Assembly: GCF_009724245.1 (NCBI RefSeq)
Contig: NZ_WNNK01000016.1
Span: forward strand, 62,001-126,000
Reading direction: 5' to 3'
DNA length: 64,000 nucleotides
Source: Pseudomonas spelaei
GTDB lineage: Bacteria > Pseudomonadota > Gammaproteobacteria > Pseudomonadales > Pseudomonadaceae
The notes beneath the pieces are model-generated. The model was not told the origin of the DNA and did not search any database. It saw nothing but the letters and a program-made list of their open reading frames with translations. Below, one piece after another: positions 62,931 through 64,000 of the stretch. Numbering within the stretch: the first letter of the stretch is position 1; each line of letters starts with the position of its first letter. The position numbers were made by a program, and so were the translations under genes.

Positions 62931-63950
62931 TCAACTGAGCGGACGAGGCGACTTGGAAGCCTTGGCTAACATGTGATCGAGGTTTTCCATATCAAACCTT
63001 CGGTCCTCGGCTCCTGGCCCATTGTCACCAATCCCGATATCCGTCTCCCGACGAAGCCCGTGGCGGCTAAGGAATTCATTGGCACGAGCTTTCGCCTCAG
63101 GAGTAAAGGTTCTTGTTGTTTCCCGTAACCCTGCCGCCTCTTCGAGCTCATTAAAATTAATGAAGCGGTCATTGGCGCCGGCAGTGTATTGCCTGAAGTC
63201 GTCCTTTATTCCCATGAGCAAATCATAATCGCTCATCGTCCGATACTTCACCTCACCGAGATCCTGCCTAGAGATTTTCCCGTCAAACGTACCGTTTTTA
63301 TCCATATCGGCGCCCATGAAGAAACCAGGACTGTTCAGTATCGCCTTGGCCAGGTTTATCTCCGCCGGCGTAGCTTTCGTGCCATCCAATCGTGTTCCGG
63401 AGGCGACCGCGCGGAGGGACCTATCGGTTATGTGCCCTTTGTCGTCAGGGTCCTCCAGTGAACTGAAGTTGGCCATTGCATACCCGGCAAGGTCCGCAGC
63501 ACTGTTGTTGGCATACGGATTGTCCTTCTCGGCGGCCCGAGCTTTATCGGATGAAGACGGATTCTCCAGCTTATGGCGTGTCAGGCTCTTGCTGGACTGC
63601 GCGCTTTCATTGTTCTGCTTCACGCCCCCTGCCTGCCCGTCCTGATCATTATTACCCGAGACCAGTGTACGATTCAGCGCAGGACGCCTGAGGACTTCAA
63701 GGGCCAATAACGTCATTTGGTCGTCAGCCGTTTTTCCAGTAAAGGGTCGATTGGCAACCTCGCGGATTTTTGCCTGGGTGATATTCCCGTTTGAGTCTTC
63801 AAACATATCACGGTTATTTTCAAGCACCGCCTTGGTGTCATCATCGGTCGCATTGGCATAAATGTTTACGGGAGGCGGAAGGGGGGCGTTTTGACCCGCG
63901 ACATTCGGGTTAAAGGCGGGAGAATATGCACTCGGTATTGACGATGTCAT
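62931..63950 (-). CDS. HrpK-like protein with EF-hand-like repeats
   Basis: A 339-residue protein paralogous to those at 56862 and 55159. It has a Ser/Pro/Asn-rich N-terminus, an Asn/Gln/Ser-rich linker (about 98-130), and repeat units NRPFTGKTADDQMTLLALEV (67-86) and NPYANNSAADLAGYAMANFS (144-163). EF-hand-like loops stand at 51-62 (EDSNGNITQAKI), 167-178 (DPDDKGHITDRS), 215-226 (DMDKNGTFDGKI) and 260-269. The last acidic position of a canonical calcium loop is missing in several. The start is 50 bases from the window edge, so a hrp box cannot be checked. Probable type III secreted protein. Confidence 0.75.
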   Translation of the reverse strand: MTSSIPSAYSPAFNPNVAGQNAPLPPPVNIYANATDDDTKAVLENNRDMFEDSNGNITQAKIREVANRPFTGKTADDQMTLLALEVLRRPALNRTLVSGNNDQDGQAGGVKQNNESAQSSKSLTRHKLENPSSSDKARAAEKDNPYANNSAADLAGYAMANFSSLEDPDDKGHITDRSLRAVASGTRLDGTKATPAEINLAKAILNSPGFFMGADMDKNGTFDGKISRQDLGEVKYRTMSDYDLLMGIKDDFRQYTAGANDRFINFNELEEAAGLRETTRTFTPEAKARANEFLSRHGLRRETDIGIGDNGPGAEDRRFDMENLDHMLAKASKSPRPLS

Positions 63951-64000
63951 AGCAGGATCTCGGATTCGTTCAACATTGAATTTCCCATCTTTGACTACGG

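Noticed and set aside
1..64000. CRISPR arrays, rRNA and tRNA genes
   Set aside because: No regularly spaced direct repeats and no recognisable tRNA or rRNA sequences found on reading.

Overview
The window looks like the chromosome of a plant- or soil-associated Pseudomonas of the P. fluorescens group. The evidence is dense GC-rich coding, NhaR, SelD/SelU, TrhP and CodBA proteins of pseudomonad type, three copies of a long inverted intergenic repeat of the REP kind, a type VI secretion module, and hrp-box promoters. I found no rRNA, tRNA, CRISPR array, transposase or phage gene.

Layout. Positions 1-29600 are mostly core: a DUF1615 lipoprotein (cut at the left edge), two LysE exporters, a zinc-type HemB, PhzF and GST enzymes, a YraQ-type permease, the selD-selU pair for tRNA selenouridine, TerC, nhaR, an MFS pump, sstT, DUF1993, YceH, a shikimate-dehydrogenase-like enzyme, small envelope proteins, trhP, two chemoreceptors flanking an NhaC-like antiporter, and a BqsRS/CarRS-like two-component operon led by two PepSY proteins. 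A patatin-like gene follows.

Positions 29890-34430 are an AT-rich four-gene operon, foreign in composition: alpha/beta hydrolase, acyl-CoA thioesterase-like protein, three-histidine-box fatty-acid desaturase, and a divergent lipoxygenase-family protein whose canonical iron ligands are partly missing. Two inverted repeats lie just upstream. I read this as a possible lipid desaturation and oxygenation (oxylipin-like) pathway. It is the best candidate for an undescribed system here.

Positions 34870-39075 return to core genes (queD, GNAT, NUDIX, codBA). Positions 39078-44905, on the minus strand, are a type VI secretion cargo module in the order vgrG, DUF4123 adaptor, lipoprotein (probable immunity), class 3 lipase effector. 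Positions 45217-53425 hold a complete non-phosphorylating L-fucose pathway: fucose dehydrogenase, lactonase, fuconate dehydratase, 2-keto-3-deoxyfuconate dehydrogenase, FAH-type hydrolase, mutarotase and FucP. It is divergent from a FadR-type GntR regulator and a DapF-like protein in which both catalytic cysteines are serine. Two near-identical palindromic operators lie between the two arms.

Positions 55159-57922 contain three minus-strand units, each preceded by a hrp box (GGAAC[C/T]-N15/16-CCACNNA). This implies control by the HrpL sigma factor and probable type III secretion. Two encode proteins built of tandem ~85-residue repeats with EF-hand-like loops (HrpK-like), one of them broken by a single-base frameshift; the third encodes an unrecognised 102-residue protein. 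A third HrpK-like paralogue lies at 62931-63950. Between them is a fecI-fecR-fecA iron-uptake operon and another LysE exporter.
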